DNA of 64,000 bases from Limnohabitans sp. 2KL-17 (GTDB lineage Bacteria > Pseudomonadota > Gammaproteobacteria > Burkholderiales > Burkholderiaceae_C), in assembly GCF_003063415.1 (NCBI RefSeq), contig NZ_NESK01000011.1:49389-113388 (forward strand), given 5' to 3'. The first letter of the stretch is position 1; the number at the start of each line of letters is the position of its first letter. The position numbers were made by a program, and so were the translations under genes. Below, piece by piece: positions 27,818-40,402 of this stretch. The notes under the pieces were generated by a model. The model ran no database searches, was not told the origin of the DNA, and was given only the letters and a program-made list of their open reading frames with translations.

Positions 27818-29055
27818 AGCTGTTTCCCTATGGCCACGCCACCCACCCGCAGTGGCTAATGGCCGCAGGACTGGTGCTGGCCCAATTGCGGGCTCAGATG
27901 AGTTTGCCCGACCACGCCAGCTCCCCCCGTTTGGCGCTGCTCTATATCACCGACCACTATGCTGGCCAGGCGCAAGCCATTCTTGACCATCTTCGCCAGG
28001 AGTTGCCAGCCGTGACCGATTGGGTGGGCACGGTGGGGGTGGGGCTGGCGGTGAACAACGCCGAATATTTTGACGAACCCGCCATGGCGCTGATGCTGTG
28101 TGATTTGCCGCCAGACCAATACCGCGTGTTCTCTGGACTGGCCCCACTGCCGGCAAGTGCCTTGGCCGATGTCGCGCTGGTGCATGCCGACCCTTCTACC
28201 CCTGAATTGACCGAGCTGATCAGTGAGATGGCTGGGCGCACGCAAAAGGGGTACTTGTTTGGCGGCCTGACCTCCAGCCGCACCCGCAGTGTGCAATTTG
28301 CTGTCAAGGACGGGCAGAGCCTGACCGATGGCGGTGTTTTGGAGGGCGGCTTGAGTGGTGTGGCGTTTGCGCCCGGGGTGGGCTTGTTGTCCCGCGTCAC
28401 CCAAGGGTGTCAACCCGTGTCCCTTGAGCGCGAAATCACCGAGGTGGACCAACAAGTGGTGCTCAAGCTCAATGGCGTCCCTGCGCTGGATGTGTTGCTG
28501 ACCGATCTGGACATTTCATTGAGTGACCCCCAAAAAGCCATTGCCGTGGTTCGCACCACCATGGTCGGCTTGAGCCCGGCAGGGCAAACCAGCACGGGTC
28601 GGACAGGGCATTTGGGCGGCGATGTGCGCGTCCGCCACATCGTGGGGCTTGATCCGAGGCGACTGGGTGTGGTGGTTGCCGACAACCTGCAGCCTGGCAT
28701 GCGGCTGACGCTTTGTCGTCGTGATGTGCAGTCTGCCCGGGCCGATCTGGTGCGCGTGTGCGCCGAAATCCGCGAAGAACTCGAGCCCGAAATGTTGTCC
28801 ATTGAGGCCATCAACGCCTTGAGCGATGACCCGATACCGACCTTGCCGCAGCCCGGCAAACGCATCGCGGGTGCTGTGTATGTCAGCTGCACGGGGCGGG
28901 GTGGCCCGCACTTCGGGGGCCCGAATGCCGAGATGCAGATCATCCGCCACGCACTGGGCGATGTGCCTTTGGTGGGGTTTTTTGCTGCCGGAGAGATTGC
29001 CCACAACCAGTTGTATGGCTACACCGGTGTTTTGACGGTGTTCACCACCGATTGA
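27814..29055 (+). CDS. FIST-domain signalling protein
   Basis: A 413-aa cytoplasmic protein with FIST N-terminal (about 35-230) and FIST C-terminal (about 240-385) domains. Landmarks are LLYITDHYAGQAQAILDHL, the glycine-rich GYLFGGLTSSRTRSVQF region and the C-terminal GPHFGGPNAEM...GFFAAGEI segment. FIST domains are small-ligand sensors, often fused to kinases or cyclases; this one stands alone. The ATG at 27814 overlaps the PhaM-like stop (ATGA), suggesting coupled translation. It ends back to back with tgt. Confidence 0.88.
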   Translation: MKLFPYGHATHPQWLMAAGLVLAQLRAQMSLPDHASSPRLALLYITDHYAGQAQAILDHLRQELPAVTDWVGTVGVGLAVNNAEYFDEPAMALMLCDLPPDQYRVFSGLAPLPASALADVALVHADPSTPELTELISEMAGRTQKGYLFGGLTSSRTRSVQFAVKDGQSLTDGGVLEGGLSGVAFAPGVGLLSRVTQGCQPVSLEREITEVDQQVVLKLNGVPALDVLLTDLDISLSDPQKAIAVVRTTMVGLSPAGQTSTGRTGHLGGDVRVRHIVGLDPRRLGVVVADNLQPGMRLTLCRRDVQSARADLVRVCAEIREELEPEMLSIEAINALSDDPIPTLPQPGKRIAGAVYVSCTGRGGPHFGGPNAEMQIIRHALGDVPLVGFFAAGEIAHNQLYGYTGVLTVFTTD

Positions 29056-31240
<2,185 letters not shown>

Positions 31241-31271
31241 GGGTGGGTGTGGGTGGTGATATTTGAAATTC

Positions 31272-31286
31272 AGATAATGATTATCT
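31272..31286. promoter_or_regulatory. Fur-type palindrome in the divergent promoter region
   Basis: AGATAATGATTATCT is a perfect 7-1-7 inverted repeat and matches the Fur 7-1-7 pattern TGATAATNATTATCA at all but the two outermost bases. It lies 31 bp before the LysR start and 82 bp before nagG. Iron control of an Fe-S oxygenase is sensible. It may instead serve the LysR protein, though LysR sites usually follow T-N11-A. Confidence 0.6.
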
Positions 31287-31368
31287 ACAGATTTCGATTT
31301 GCAAAATTCGATCTTGCCGACATGATGTGCAGCATTGGGCGAGCCAAAGCCCACCCTGAGGAGACACC

Positions 31369-32634
31369 ATGCGCGAACAAGCCATTCACTGGGAAACGGA
31401 AGGTACCAGCCGCATCCCGTTTGCCGTTTACACCGACGAAGACCGGCACAAGAAGGAGCTGGCGCGCTTCTTTTATAAGAGCCACTGGAGCTATGTGGGC
31501 CTGGAGGCCGAGATTGCCAACCCCGGCGACTTCAAGCGCACTGTGGTTGGCGAGCGCTCGGTCATCATGACGCGCGGCACCAACGGGCAGATCCATGTGG
31601 TCGAAAACGTCTGTGCCCACCGGGGCATGCAGTTTTGCCGCGAGCGCCATGGCAACAAGAAAGAGTTTGTCTGCCCCTACCACCAGTGGAGCTACAGCCT
31701 CAAGGGCGACTTGCAGGGCGTGCCGTTTCGGCGCGGTGTGCGGCAAGACGGCAAAGTCAATGGCGGCATGCCGGCCGACTTCGACCCCAAGGACCATGGC
31801 CTCACGGCCCTGAAAGTGGCGACACGCGGCGGCGTGGTGTTTGCCTCGTTCGACCACGAGGTGGAGTCACTCGAAGACTTCATGGGCCCGACCATCCTGC
31901 GCTACTTTGATCGGCTGTTCAATGGACGCAAGCTGGTGGTGCTGGGCTACAACCGACAGCGCATTCCGGGCAACTGGAAGCTGATGCAGGAAAACATCAA
32001 GGACCCCTACCACCCTGGCCTGCTGCACACCTGGTTTGTGACCTTTGGCCTCTGGCGCGCCGACAACCAAAGTGAGTTGCGCATGGACGCACACCACCGC
32101 CATGCGGCCATGATCTCGACCCGCGGCAGCGCGGGCCAGGCCACGGGTGCTGCGTCTCAGGTCACGCAAGTCAGCAGCTTCAAGGAGAGCATGCAACTCA
32201 ACGACCCAAGCTTTCTGGACATCGTGCCCGAGGACTGGTGGCGCTTGGGCGATCAGGTGCCCTCGGCCGTGATGATGACGCTGTTTCCCAGTGTGATTTT
32301 TCAGCAGCAGGTCAACAGCGTGTCCACCCGCCACATCCAGCCCGATGGGCATGGCGCATTTGATTTTGTCTGGACGCACTTCGGCTTTGAAGACGACACG
32401 CCCGAGATGCACGAGCGCCGCCTGCGCCAGTCCAACCTGTTTGGCCCGGCCGGTTTTGTGAGTGCGGACGATGGCGAGGTGATCGAGTTTTCGCAGCAGG
32501 CCTTCGAGACCAAACCCGAGCACCGCATGCTGGTGGAACTGGGCGGACGCGATGTGGCCGAGACCGACCACATGGTGACCGAGACCCTGATCCGCGGCAT
32601 GTATGAATACTGGCGCAAAGTGATGGAGGCTTGA
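31369..32634 (+). CDS. nagG: Salicylate 5-hydroxylase large (oxygenase alpha) subunit
   Basis: A 421-aa Rieske non-haem iron oxygenase alpha subunit. The Rieske cluster ligands are C82-x-H84 and C102-x2-H105 (CAHRGMQFC ... CPYHQW). The catalytic iron site is [12 protein letters not shown]. The sequence follows NagG of Ralstonia U2 through many blocks as I recall it ([28 protein letters not shown]). It is expected to convert salicylate to gentisate with NagH, a ferredoxin and a reductase. The stop overlaps the nagH start. A related substrate such as another hydroxybenzoate is possible. Confidence 0.9.
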   Translation: MREQAIHWETEGTSRIPFAVYTDEDRHKKELARFFYKSHWSYVGLEAEIANPGDFKRTVVGERSVIMTRGTNGQIHVVENVCAHRGMQFCRERHGNKKEFVCPYHQWSYSLKGDLQGVPFRRGVRQDGKVNGGMPADFDPKDHGLTALKVATRGGVVFASFDHEVESLEDFMGPTILRYFDRLFNGRKLVVLGYNRQRIPGNWKLMQENIKDPYHPGLLHTWFVTFGLWRADNQSELRMDAHHRHAAMISTRGSAGQATGAASQVTQVSSFKESMQLNDPSFLDIVPEDWWRLGDQVPSAVMMTLFPSVIFQQQVNSVSTRHIQPDGHGAFDFVWTHFGFEDDTPEMHERRLRQSNLFGPAGFVSADDGEVIEFSQQAFETKPEHRMLVELGGRDVAETDHMVTETLIRGMYEYWRKVMEA

Positions 32635-33110
32635 TGATGGTGAACTTTGAAACCCACATGGCCTTGAGCCGCTTGTATGCCGATTACGCCCTGGCCGTGG
32701 ACAGCGGCCACTGGGATTTGTGGCCCGAGTTTTTCACCGAGCAGTGCGTGTACAAGCTGCAGCCGCGTGAGAATTTTGAGCGCGGCTTTCCCTTGTGTAC
32801 CTTGTCTTTCACCAGCAAGGGCATGCTCAAGGACCGCGTGTACGGCATCCAGGAAACGCTGTACCACGACCCCTATTACCAGCGGCACGTGGTGGGCGCG
32901 CCCGTGGTGCAGCGCGTGGACGGTGAGCGCATCCATGCCGAAGCCAATTACGCCGTGTTCCGCACCAAACTCGACAAGGAAAGCACCGTGTTCAATGTGG
33001 GGCGCTACATCGACACCATCGTGCAAACCCCTGAAGGCCTGAAGTTTGCCGAGCGCTTGTGTGTGTACGACAGCGAAATGATCCCCAACGCCATCATCTA
33101 CCCCATCTGA
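32634..33110 (+). CDS. nagH: Salicylate 5-hydroxylase small (oxygenase beta) subunit
   Basis: A 158-aa beta subunit of the ring-hydroxylating oxygenase, with the cystatin-like fold. The NagH-like segments [31 protein letters not shown] and [19 protein letters not shown] are visible. It has a structural role in the alpha3-beta3 oxygenase. Two ATG codons are adjacent at 32634 and 32637; the first overlaps the nagG stop by one base, a coupling arrangement. The ferredoxin gene follows after 13 bp. Confidence 0.9.
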   Translation: MMVNFETHMALSRLYADYALAVDSGHWDLWPEFFTEQCVYKLQPRENFERGFPLCTLSFTSKGMLKDRVYGIQETLYHDPYYQRHVVGAPVVQRVDGERIHAEANYAVFRTKLDKESTVFNVGRYIDTIVQTPEGLKFAERLCVYDSEMIPNAIIYPI

Positions 33111-33123
33111 AATTGAGCTTCTT

Positions 33124-33438
33124 ATGACCGCTTGGATCGACGTGGCCGCTGAGGCCGATTTGTTTGAAGGCGCAGGCATTGCCGTGGCCCCCGAGGGGCA
33201 GGACATCGCTTTGTTCAGCGTGGACGGCGAAGTCTTTGCCATCAACAACCTCTGCACCCACGGCAACGCCAAACTGTGCGATGGTTTTGTGGAAGGGCAC
33301 AACGTGGAATGCCCCTTCCACCAAGCCCAATTCAGCCTGCGCGACGGCAGCGTGAGCTGCGGCCCGGCGACCGAGCCGGTCAAATCCTGGCCCGTAAAGA
33401 TCGAACAGGGGCGGGTTTTCCTGCAATTGACGGAGTGA
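33124..33438 (+). CDS. nagAb: Rieske-type ferredoxin of the ring-hydroxylating oxygenase
   Basis: A 104-aa soluble [2Fe-2S] Rieske ferredoxin. Ligands are C44-x-H46 and C63-x2-H66 (CTHGNAKLC ... CPFHQAQF). It passes electrons from a reductase to the NagGH oxygenase. In the naphthalene cluster of Ralstonia U2 one ferredoxin, NagAb, serves both oxygenases; the symbol here is by role. No reductase gene (NagAa type) lies in this cassette, so it must come from elsewhere. Confidence 0.88.
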   Translation: MTAWIDVAAEADLFEGAGIAVAPEGQDIALFSVDGEVFAINNLCTHGNAKLCDGFVEGHNVECPFHQAQFSLRDGSVSCGPATEPVKSWPVKIEQGRVFLQLTE

Positions 33439-33518
33439 ACCTCTCTAGATGTAATGTCTTTTGACCAGTCCTTGTGGGCCTGGTATCTCATAAATTCACA
33501 ACATTCAGGAGAGAGAAA

Positions 33519-34247
33519 ATGAACGACACCTACGTTCTGGTGCATGGTGCCTGGCATACCGGCGGATTGCTGGAGCCCACGGCCGAATACATCCGCCAAC
33601 AAGGCCACACCGTGCATTGCCCGACCCTGAAGGGCAACCGTGTGGGGGACGACCGAAGTCACATCGGTCTGGAAGATGCAGCCCAATCGGTGTGTGATTA
33701 CCTGCGAGAACATGATTTAACGAGTGTGCGGCTGGTGGGGCACAGCTATGGCGGCATGGTCATATCGCGTGTGGCCGATGTGATGCCTGAGCGCATTGCA
33801 CGCCTGGTCTATGTGAACGCTTTTGTGCCCAACCCTGGCGAGTGCCTGAACGACATGGTTCCCCCACACTACAAACAGCTGTTTGATGCTGTTGCTGCAG
33901 CCAGCAACAATGCCGTGATGCTGCCTTTCCCCATCTGGCGCGAAGCTTTTATCAACGATGCGGACATGGCGTTGGCCCAATCTGCTTTTAACCAGCTCAA
34001 CTTACAACCATACAAAACCTTTACCGACCCGATCTCGCTCAAAGCCCCCTTGGCTGAGCTTGCGATCGGCAAGTCGTATGTGAATTGCCTGCAAGACACC
34101 GCCATGCCGCACAGCATGCCTTGGCACCCTCGACTGTCGGAGCGCTTGGGCCTGTTTCGCTTAGTAGAGTGTCAGGGTAGCCACGAAATCTGGTTCACCG
34201 ACCCGGCCACCATAGCCGACGCAATCATTCGGGCTGGACGGGATTGA
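33519..34247 (+). CDS. Alpha/beta-hydrolase, plant-esterase/hydroxynitrile-lyase-like
   Basis: A 242-aa alpha/beta-fold hydrolase. The nucleophile is S76 in GHSYGGM, and the C-terminal catalytic His fits GSHEIWFTD. The start TYVLVHGAWHTGG is the oxyanion-hole HGAWH segment of the family that includes bacterial EstC and plant methyl-salicylate esterases. An upstream frame is rejected in favour of ATG 33519, which follows AGGAGAG. It lies 80 bp after the salicylate hydroxylase ferredoxin. It may free salicylate from an ester; this is inferred from context and family. Confidence 0.82.
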   Translation: MNDTYVLVHGAWHTGGLLEPTAEYIRQQGHTVHCPTLKGNRVGDDRSHIGLEDAAQSVCDYLREHDLTSVRLVGHSYGGMVISRVADVMPERIARLVYVNAFVPNPGECLNDMVPPHYKQLFDAVAAASNNAVMLPFPIWREAFINDADMALAQSAFNQLNLQPYKTFTDPISLKAPLAELAIGKSYVNCLQDTAMPHSMPWHPRLSERLGLFRLVECQGSHEIWFTDPATIADAIIRAGRD

Positions 34248-34286
34248 GCATGATGGGGAAGCAAAGGCCTGCTTCTCTGATCCTTT

Positions 34287-35378
34287 TCAGTCGGTCCGAC
34301 TGAGCAACATCGCATCCCCGTAGCTGAAAAAACGGTACTGATTTGCAATCGCGTGTCGGTACAGGCCCATGATGTGCTCATAGCCTGCAAAGGCGCTGAC
34401 CAGCATCATCAACGTGCTTTTGGGCAAATGGAAGTTGGTGATGAGGTGGTCCACCACTTTGAACTCAAAGCCCGGCGTGATGAAAATCTGCGTGTCGCCG
34501 CTGGCCTGGCCTGATTTAGCCCATGACTCCAGCGTGCGCACGGTGGTCGTGCCCACCGCCAACACCTGGCCGCCCCGTGCCTTGCACGCTGCAATGGCTT
34601 GCTGCGTGGCTTCGGGCACTTCGTACCACTCGCGGTGCATGGTGTGATCGGCAATGTTCTCGGTCTTGACGGGCTGAAAGGTGCCGGCGCCCACGTGCAA
34701 GGTCACGCTGGCGGTCTGCACGCCTTGCGCTGCCAGGGCTGCCAATACACCCTCGTCAAAATGCAGCGCCGCTGTGGGCGCTGCCACCGCGCCGGGGGCG
34801 CGCGCAAAAACAGTTTGGTAGCGTTCGGCGTCTTCTTGGGTGTCCGCGTGATCGGCAGTGCCTGCAGGGCGCTCGATGTAAGGCGGCAGCGGCACCACGC
34901 CGTGCTTTTCCATCAGCACATGCGGCTCGTCGCTCAGCTTGAGGTGAAACAGCTGGCCGTTGGCATCGGGCCAGCGGCCGAGCAGCACGGCATCAAACCC
35001 GCCGTTGCGGGCGCCGCCGGCCATGAACATCTTGCCACCCAACAGCGGCTTTTTGCTCACCTTCATGTGCGCCACCACCTCGTGGCCGGGAAGCACACGC
35101 TCGATCAGCAGCTCCAGCTTGCCGCCCGAAGCTTTCTCGCCAAAGATGCGCGCCTTGACCACCTTGGTGTCGTTGAACACCAGCAGGTCGCCAGATTTAA
35201 GCAAGCCGGGCAGTTCATGAAAGATGCGGTTCACCACCGTGGGCGATGAGCCGTCCAGCAAACGCGAGCCGCTGCGTTCGGCGACGGGGTGCTGGGCAAT
35301 CAGTTCGGGGGGCAGCTCAAAGTCGAAATCGCTGAGCGTGAAGGCGCGGGGCGCGCTGGGGAAGGCAGAAGAAGACAT
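34287..35378 (-). CDS. queA: S-adenosylmethionine:tRNA ribosyltransferase-isomerase
   Basis: QueA (363 aa) transfers the ribosyl part of SAM to preQ1-34 in tRNA, making epoxyqueuosine, the step after Tgt. Family segments are [44 protein letters not shown] and [10 protein letters not shown]. It usually neighbours tgt. Here the salicylate cassette lies between them. The gene starts about 100 bp from the divergent recG. Confidence 0.96.
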   Translation of the reverse strand: MSSSAFPSAPRAFTLSDFDFELPPELIAQHPVAERSGSRLLDGSSPTVVNRIFHELPGLLKSGDLLVFNDTKVVKARIFGEKASGGKLELLIERVLPGHEVVAHMKVSKKPLLGGKMFMAGGARNGGFDAVLLGRWPDANGQLFHLKLSDEPHVLMEKHGVVPLPPYIERPAGTADHADTQEDAERYQTVFARAPGAVAAPTAALHFDEGVLAALAAQGVQTASVTLHVGAGTFQPVKTENIADHTMHREWYEVPEATQQAIAACKARGGQVLAVGTTTVRTLESWAKSGQASGDTQIFITPGFEFKVVDHLITNFHLPKSTLMMLVSAFAGYEHIMGLYRHAIANQYRFFSYGDAMLLSRTD

Positions 35379-35485
35379 GGTGTATAGGCTTGACAGGCCC
35401 GAACAATGGTGAAGACAGGCATTTTGCCTGAAGGATATCTTGTCGTGGCTGCTCCGAGTGCAGGCACTCGCGGCACAATCAGCCC

Positions 35486-37555
35486 ATGTCCGTTGCTTCC
35501 CCGCCCAAGCCCGCCAAAACGCTCTCCGCCCCCCAAAAGGCGCTGATCAAGCTCGGCTTGAAGCGGGACATTGATCTGGCGCTGCATTTGCCGCTGCGCT
35601 ACGAAGACGAGACCCGGATCGTCAAGCTGCGTGATGCCCGCGAGGGGGATGTGGCGCAGATCGAGGCGACGGTGACGGCGTGCGAGATCACGCTGCGGCC
35701 GCGGCGCCAGTTGCTGGTGACGGTGGACGACGGCTCGGACACCTGCGTGATGCGGTTTTTCAGCTTTTACCCTTCGCACCAAAAGGCGCTGGCGGTGGGC
35801 AGCCGCATCCGTGCGCGGGGCGAGGTCAAGGGCGGTTTCATGGGCCTGACCATGATGCACCCGAGTTTCAAGGCGGCGGGTGGCAGCCTGGCCGAAGCCT
35901 TGACGCCGGTTTATTCGACCGTGGCGGGTCTGGCCCAGGCTTATTTGCGCCGGGCCGTGATCACCGGCTTGAACCACGCAGACCTGAGCGAGACCCTGCC
36001 CCAGGGCATCGCCTGGCCCGACCGGCGCGGGTCTTGGGCCTTGCGCGATGCCTTGCAGTTTTTGCACCACCCCACGCCCGATGTGTCGCTGGCTGCGCTG
36101 GAAGACCGAAGCCACCAAGCCTGGATTCGCCTCAAATGCGAGGAGTTGCTGGCGCAGCAGTTGTCGCAGCTCACAGCCAAGCGCGAACGCGATTTGTTGC
36201 GCGCGCCTGCACTGAAATTCAAACCCGATGGTTTGTATGGCCAGCTGTTGGCCGCCCTGCCTTTTGGCCTGACGAATGCCCAGCAGCGCGTGGGGCAGGA
36301 GATTGCCCAAGATCTCGCCCGTCATGTGCCGATGCACCGTTTACTGCAAGGCGATGTGGGCTCGGGCAAAACCGTGGTGGCGGCGCTGGCGGCCATGTTG
36401 GCGGTCGATGCCGGTTGGCAGTGCGCCCTGATGGCGCCCACCGAAATTCTGGCCACCCAGCACTTTGCCAAGCTGGTTGGGTGGCTGGAGCCTTTGGGTG
36501 TGAAAGTCGCCTGGCTGATTGGTAGCCAGAAAAAGAAAGAGCGCGCCACCATGCTGGCGCTGATCGAGTCGGGTGAAGCCGCGCTGGTGGTGGGCACGCA
36601 CGCGGTGATTCAGGAGCACGTGAAGTTCAAAAATCTGGCACTGGCCGTGATCGACGAGCAGCACCGCTTTGGGGTGGCGCAGCGACTGGCCTTGCGCAGC
36701 AAGATGCAAGCCGAAGGCATGGAGCCGCACATGTTGATGATGACGGCCACGCCCATTCCGCGCACGCTCGCCATGAGTTATTACGCCGACCTGGACGTGT
36801 CGGTGATCGACGAGTTGCCCCCGGGCCGCACCCCCATCTTGACCCGGGTGGTGTCAGACCACCGTCGCCACGAAGTGGTCGAGCGCATCGGCGCCCAGCT
36901 GCAACAGGGGCGGCAGGTGTATTGGGTGTGTCCGCTGATCGAAGAAAGCGAAGCGCTGGACTTGACCAACGCCACCCAAACACATGCCGATCTGAGCGAG
37001 GCCTTGCCGGGCGTGATGGTAGGCCTGCTGCATTCGCGCATGCCGGTGGCCGAAAAAAAGGCGGTGATGGACCTTTTCACCCATGGCCAGATGGGCGTGC
37101 TGGTCAGCACCACGGTGATCGAGGTGGGGGTGGATGTGCCCAATGCTTCGTTGATGGTGATTGAGCACGCTGAGCGATTTGGCCTCTCTCAGTTGCATCA
37201 GTTGCGCGGCCGCGTGGGCCGGGGGGCTGCGGCCTCGGCCTGCGTGCTGCTGTATGGCACACCCGAGGGTGGGCGGCTGAGCGAGACGGCGCGTGAGCGT
37301 TTGCGGGCGATGGTGGAGACCAACGATGGTTTTGAGATCGCGCGGCGCGATCTGGAGATCCGTGGGCCTGGTGAATTTTTGGGGGCGCGCCAGTCGGGTG
37401 CGCCTTTGCTGCGTTTTGCCGATCTGGACACCGATGCCCATTTGCTGGAGTGGGCCCGTGCGCTGGCCCCGCAGATGCTGGACCAGCACCCGCAACTGGC
37501 CGAGCGGCATATCCACCGCTGGCTGGGCGGGAAATCCGAATATTTGAAAGCCTGA
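35486..37555 (+). CDS. recG: ATP-dependent DNA helicase RecG
   Basis: RecG (689 aa) remodels stalled replication forks and Holliday junctions. The N-terminal wedge (OB) domain covers about residues 50-150. Walker A is [13 protein letters not shown] near residue 290, the DEAD-like box is IDEQHRFG, and helicase motif VI is QLRGRVGRG. It is the first gene of recG-oxyR-ubiA, a conserved Burkholderiales order, with oxyR after 16 bp. Confidence 0.97.
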   Translation: MSVASPPKPAKTLSAPQKALIKLGLKRDIDLALHLPLRYEDETRIVKLRDAREGDVAQIEATVTACEITLRPRRQLLVTVDDGSDTCVMRFFSFYPSHQKALAVGSRIRARGEVKGGFMGLTMMHPSFKAAGGSLAEALTPVYSTVAGLAQAYLRRAVITGLNHADLSETLPQGIAWPDRRGSWALRDALQFLHHPTPDVSLAALEDRSHQAWIRLKCEELLAQQLSQLTAKRERDLLRAPALKFKPDGLYGQLLAALPFGLTNAQQRVGQEIAQDLARHVPMHRLLQGDVGSGKTVVAALAAMLAVDAGWQCALMAPTEILATQHFAKLVGWLEPLGVKVAWLIGSQKKKERATMLALIESGEAALVVGTHAVIQEHVKFKNLALAVIDEQHRFGVAQRLALRSKMQAEGMEPHMLMMTATPIPRTLAMSYYADLDVSVIDELPPGRTPILTRVVSDHRRHEVVERIGAQLQQGRQVYWVCPLIEESEALDLTNATQTHADLSEALPGVMVGLLHSRMPVAEKKAVMDLFTHGQMGVLVSTTVIEVGVDVPNASLMVIEHAERFGLSQLHQLRGRVGRGAAASACVLLYGTPEGGRLSETARERLRAMVETNDGFEIARRDLEIRGPGEFLGARQSGAPLLRFADLDTDAHLLEWARALAPQMLDQHPQLAERHIHRWLGGKSEYLKA

Positions 37556-37571
37556 TGTTCAAATACCGCCT

Positions 37572-38534
37572 ATGACACTGACCGAACTGAAATACATCGT
37601 GGCCGTGGCGCGGGAAAAGCATTTTGGCAAAGCTGCTGAGGCGTGCTTTGTCTCGCAACCCACACTGTCGCTGGCCATCAAGAAACTCGAAGAAGAGTTG
37701 GCGGTCAAGCTGTTCGAGCGCAGCGCCAGTGAGGTGTCCGTCACCCAATTGGGCGAGGAGATCGTGCGCCAGGCGCAAAGCGTGCTGGAGCAAGCCGCCG
37801 AGATCAAGGAAATTGCCAAACGCGGAAAAGACCCCCTGGCGGGCACCATGCGGCTGGGCGTGATCTACACCATTGGGCCGTATTTGCTGCCCGATCTGGT
37901 GCGCCAGATCATCACCGACATCCCGCAAATGCCGCTGATGCTGCAAGAAAATTTCACGGTGCGCTTGCTGGAGATGCTGCGCACTGGCGAGATCGACTGC
38001 GCCATCCTGGCCGAGCCATTTCCTGAGTCTGGCCTGGCGCTGGCGCCTTTGTACGACGAGACCTTCATGGCGGCCTTGCCCCTGAACCACCCGCTGGCCA
38101 AGCAAGCCTTCATCACGCCCGAGCAGCTGAAAAACGAAACCATGCTGCTGCTGGGTACCGGGCATTGCTTTCGCGACCATGTGCTCGAGGTGTGTCCCGA
38201 ATTTGCCCGTTACGCCAGCCAGACAGATGGCATCCGCAAGACTTTTGAAGGCTCGTCGCTGGAGACCATCAAGCACATGGTGGCGGCAGGCATGGGGGTG
38301 ACCTTGGTGCCGCGTTTGTCGGTTCCCGAGCTCAAGCCGGTGCAAAAGCGTTCAGGCGGGCGGCACGATTCGCCCGTGCGCTATCTGCCCATCGTGGACC
38401 CGGCTGGCGGCAAGCCGCCCACCCGCCGTGTGGTGCTGGCCTGGCGCCGCAGTTACACCCGCTATGAAGCCATTGCCGCTGTGCGAAACGCCATTTATGC
38501 CTGCCCGCTGCCCGGTGTGACGCGCTTGTCCTGA
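37572..38534 (+). CDS. oxyR: Hydrogen-peroxide sensor/regulator OxyR
   Basis: A 320-aa LysR-family regulator. The peroxide-sensing cysteines C199 and C208 are at the same positions as in E. coli OxyR (GTGHCFRDHVLEVC). The N-terminal helix-turn-helix covers about residues 18-40 (HFGKAAEACFVSQPTLSLAI). Disulfide formation should switch on catalase, peroxiredoxin and similar genes. It lies in the recG-oxyR-ubiA block, 16 bp after recG and 9 bp before ubiA. Confidence 0.96.
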   Translation: MTLTELKYIVAVAREKHFGKAAEACFVSQPTLSLAIKKLEEELAVKLFERSASEVSVTQLGEEIVRQAQSVLEQAAEIKEIAKRGKDPLAGTMRLGVIYTIGPYLLPDLVRQIITDIPQMPLMLQENFTVRLLEMLRTGEIDCAILAEPFPESGLALAPLYDETFMAALPLNHPLAKQAFITPEQLKNETMLLLGTGHCFRDHVLEVCPEFARYASQTDGIRKTFEGSSLETIKHMVAAGMGVTLVPRLSVPELKPVQKRSGGRHDSPVRYLPIVDPAGGKPPTRRVVLAWRRSYTRYEAIAAVRNAIYACPLPGVTRLS

Positions 38535-38543
38535 AATTTTTGA

Positions 38544-39413
38544 ATGCTGGGCGCCATGACTGGGAAACTCAAGCTTTATCTGGACCTGATCCGCTGGAAC
38601 CGCCCTGCCGGCTGGTTGCTGTTGCTGTGGCCATCATTGGCGGCTTTGTGGGTGGCTGCAGGGGGCTTTCCTGGTTGGCATTTGATCGCCGTGTTCACTT
38701 TGGGCACCATCCTCATGCGCAGTGCGGGGTGCTGCGTCAACGATGTGGCGGACCGTGACTTTGACAAACATGTCCAACGCACGGCCAATCGGCCAGTGAC
38801 CAGTGGGCGCATCGGCACGAAAGAGGCGCTGCTGGTGGGCGCAGTGCTGGCGCTGTGTGCATTCGCCTTGGTGCTGACGACCAACAAGGCCGCGATCGCC
38901 TGGTCATTCGCAGCGCTGGGGGTGACGCTGATTTACCCTTATGCCAAGCGCTATGTGTCCATGCCGCAAGCCGTGCTGGGCGTGGCCTTCAGCTTTGGCA
39001 TTCCGATGGCCTTTGCTGCCGTGCAAGGCGATGTGCCGCCGCTGGCCTGGGGCTTGTTGCTGGGCAACCTGTTCTGGGTGCTGGCCTACGACACCGAATA
39101 CGCCATGGTGGACCGCGATGACGATTTGAAGATCGGCATGAAAACCTCGGCCATCACGTTGGGCCGTTGGGACGTGGCGGCCATTGCCGGTTTTTATAGC
39201 GCCTACCTGTTGATTTGGGCCGCCTTGCTGGACGCCCCCGCACGTGGCTTGTGGCTTGCACTGGGTCTGGCCGGAGCCGCAGCGCAGGTGGCCTGGCATG
39301 TCGTGTTGATCAAGGACAGAAGCCGCGAAGGCTGTTTCAAGGCTTTCCGCTTGAACCATTGGCTGGGGTTCAGCGTGTTTGCCGGGGTGGTGCTTTCTTG
39401 CCGCTTTGGCTGA
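38544..39413 (+). CDS. ubiA: 4-hydroxybenzoate polyprenyltransferase
   Basis: UbiA (289 aa) attaches the polyprenyl tail to 4-hydroxybenzoate in ubiquinone synthesis. Both Asp-rich motifs that bind Mg-diphosphate are visible: NDVADRDFD near residues 66-74 and [12 protein letters not shown] near 185-196. It has about eight membrane helices. ATG 38544 is used, but ATG 38556 ([17 protein letters not shown]) is an equally good start. It is convergent with proC. Confidence 0.96.
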   Translation: MLGAMTGKLKLYLDLIRWNRPAGWLLLLWPSLAALWVAAGGFPGWHLIAVFTLGTILMRSAGCCVNDVADRDFDKHVQRTANRPVTSGRIGTKEALLVGAVLALCAFALVLTTNKAAIAWSFAALGVTLIYPYAKRYVSMPQAVLGVAFSFGIPMAFAAVQGDVPPLAWGLLLGNLFWVLAYDTEYAMVDRDDDLKIGMKTSAITLGRWDVAAIAGFYSAYLLIWAALLDAPARGLWLALGLAGAAAQVAWHVVLIKDRSREGCFKAFRLNHWLGFSVFAGVVLSCRFG

Positions 39414-39477
39414 AGTTCTTCTTGGGGCTTAACTTGGCGCGTTGCAGCCCCAAGGCCACCGCAACAAGGCCACCACC

Positions 39478-40302
39478 TCAGGCCTTGCCGAATTCGTCAC
39501 CCAGCTCGCGTGCGCGCAGTTCGGCTGCTTGCATGGCTTTTACAAAAGCGGGCTTAATGCCTGAGGCCTCCATGGCGGTAATTGCCGCATAGGTGGTGCC
39601 GCCTTTGGAGGTCACACGCTGGCGCAACACCTCGGGTGACTCGGTTGATGCGGCGGCCAAAGCAGATGCGCCTGAAAACGTGGCCACGGCCAGTTTGTAG
39701 GCTTGCTCGGTGCTCAGGCCCATGCCCACGCCAGCCTCGGTCATGGCCTCGAGAAAATAAAACACATACGCTGGACCCGAGCCTGACAAGGCGGTCACGG
39801 CGTCCAGTTGCGACTCTTTGTCCACCCAAAGGTATTGTCCGGTGGTGCCTATGACTTGCTCCACCAGAGCCTTGTCGGCTGCGGTAACGCTGGGGTTGGG
39901 AAACAGCGCCGTGATGCCCTGACCCACCAGCGCAGGGGTGTTGGGCATGCATCGCACCACCCGGTCGGTGCCAACCCAGCGGCAAATGCTGTCGGTGCGA
40001 ATGCCTGCGGCCACCGACAGGTGCAATGCCTCGCCGGTGTGGGGCATGACGGGTGCAGCAGCTTCGCTGAACATTTGCGGCTTGACCGCCCAGACCACCA
40101 GGTCAGCTTGGGCCAGCGCAGCGCCTGCTGCGGGCAAAACGGTGATGCCAAAGTCCTTGAGCAGTTTGCCTGCGGTTTCGGCAAAGGGCTCGATCACGGT
40201 GATCTGCATGGGCTGCATGCCCTGACGAATCAGCCCGCCAATGATGGCACTGGCCATGTTGCCGCCGCCAATGAATGCGATGTGTCGTGAGGTGTTGCTC
40301 AT
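39478..40302 (-). CDS. proC: Pyrroline-5-carboxylate reductase
   Basis: ProC (274 aa) makes proline from pyrroline-5-carboxylate with NAD(P)H. The dinucleotide-binding motif FIGGGNMASAIIGGL is at the N-terminus. The family signature SGSGPAYVFYFLEAMTEAGV is near residue 170, and the terminal VTSKGGTTYAAI segment is present. The start at 40302 matches the family; the longer frame adds 34 residues reaching into the glpK promoter. It is divergent from glpK by 100 bp. Confidence 0.96.
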   Translation of the reverse strand: MSNTSRHIAFIGGGNMASAIIGGLIRQGMQPMQITVIEPFAETAGKLLKDFGITVLPAAGAALAQADLVVWAVKPQMFSEAAAPVMPHTGEALHLSVAAGIRTDSICRWVGTDRVVRCMPNTPALVGQGITALFPNPSVTAADKALVEQVIGTTGQYLWVDKESQLDAVTALSGSGPAYVFYFLEAMTEAGVGMGLSTEQAYKLAVATFSGASALAAASTESPEVLRQRVTSKGGTTYAAITAMEASGIKPAFVKAMQAAELRARELGDEFGKA

Positions 40303-40402
40303 GCTGGTGTGGCTCCGGGGAGAACGCTGGGGTGTTTGGATGAAAAGGTCAATCGGGGAATTGTCGCTGTTTGTGAGCGCTGCTTTGCGGTAGTCTTGGT
40401 GC

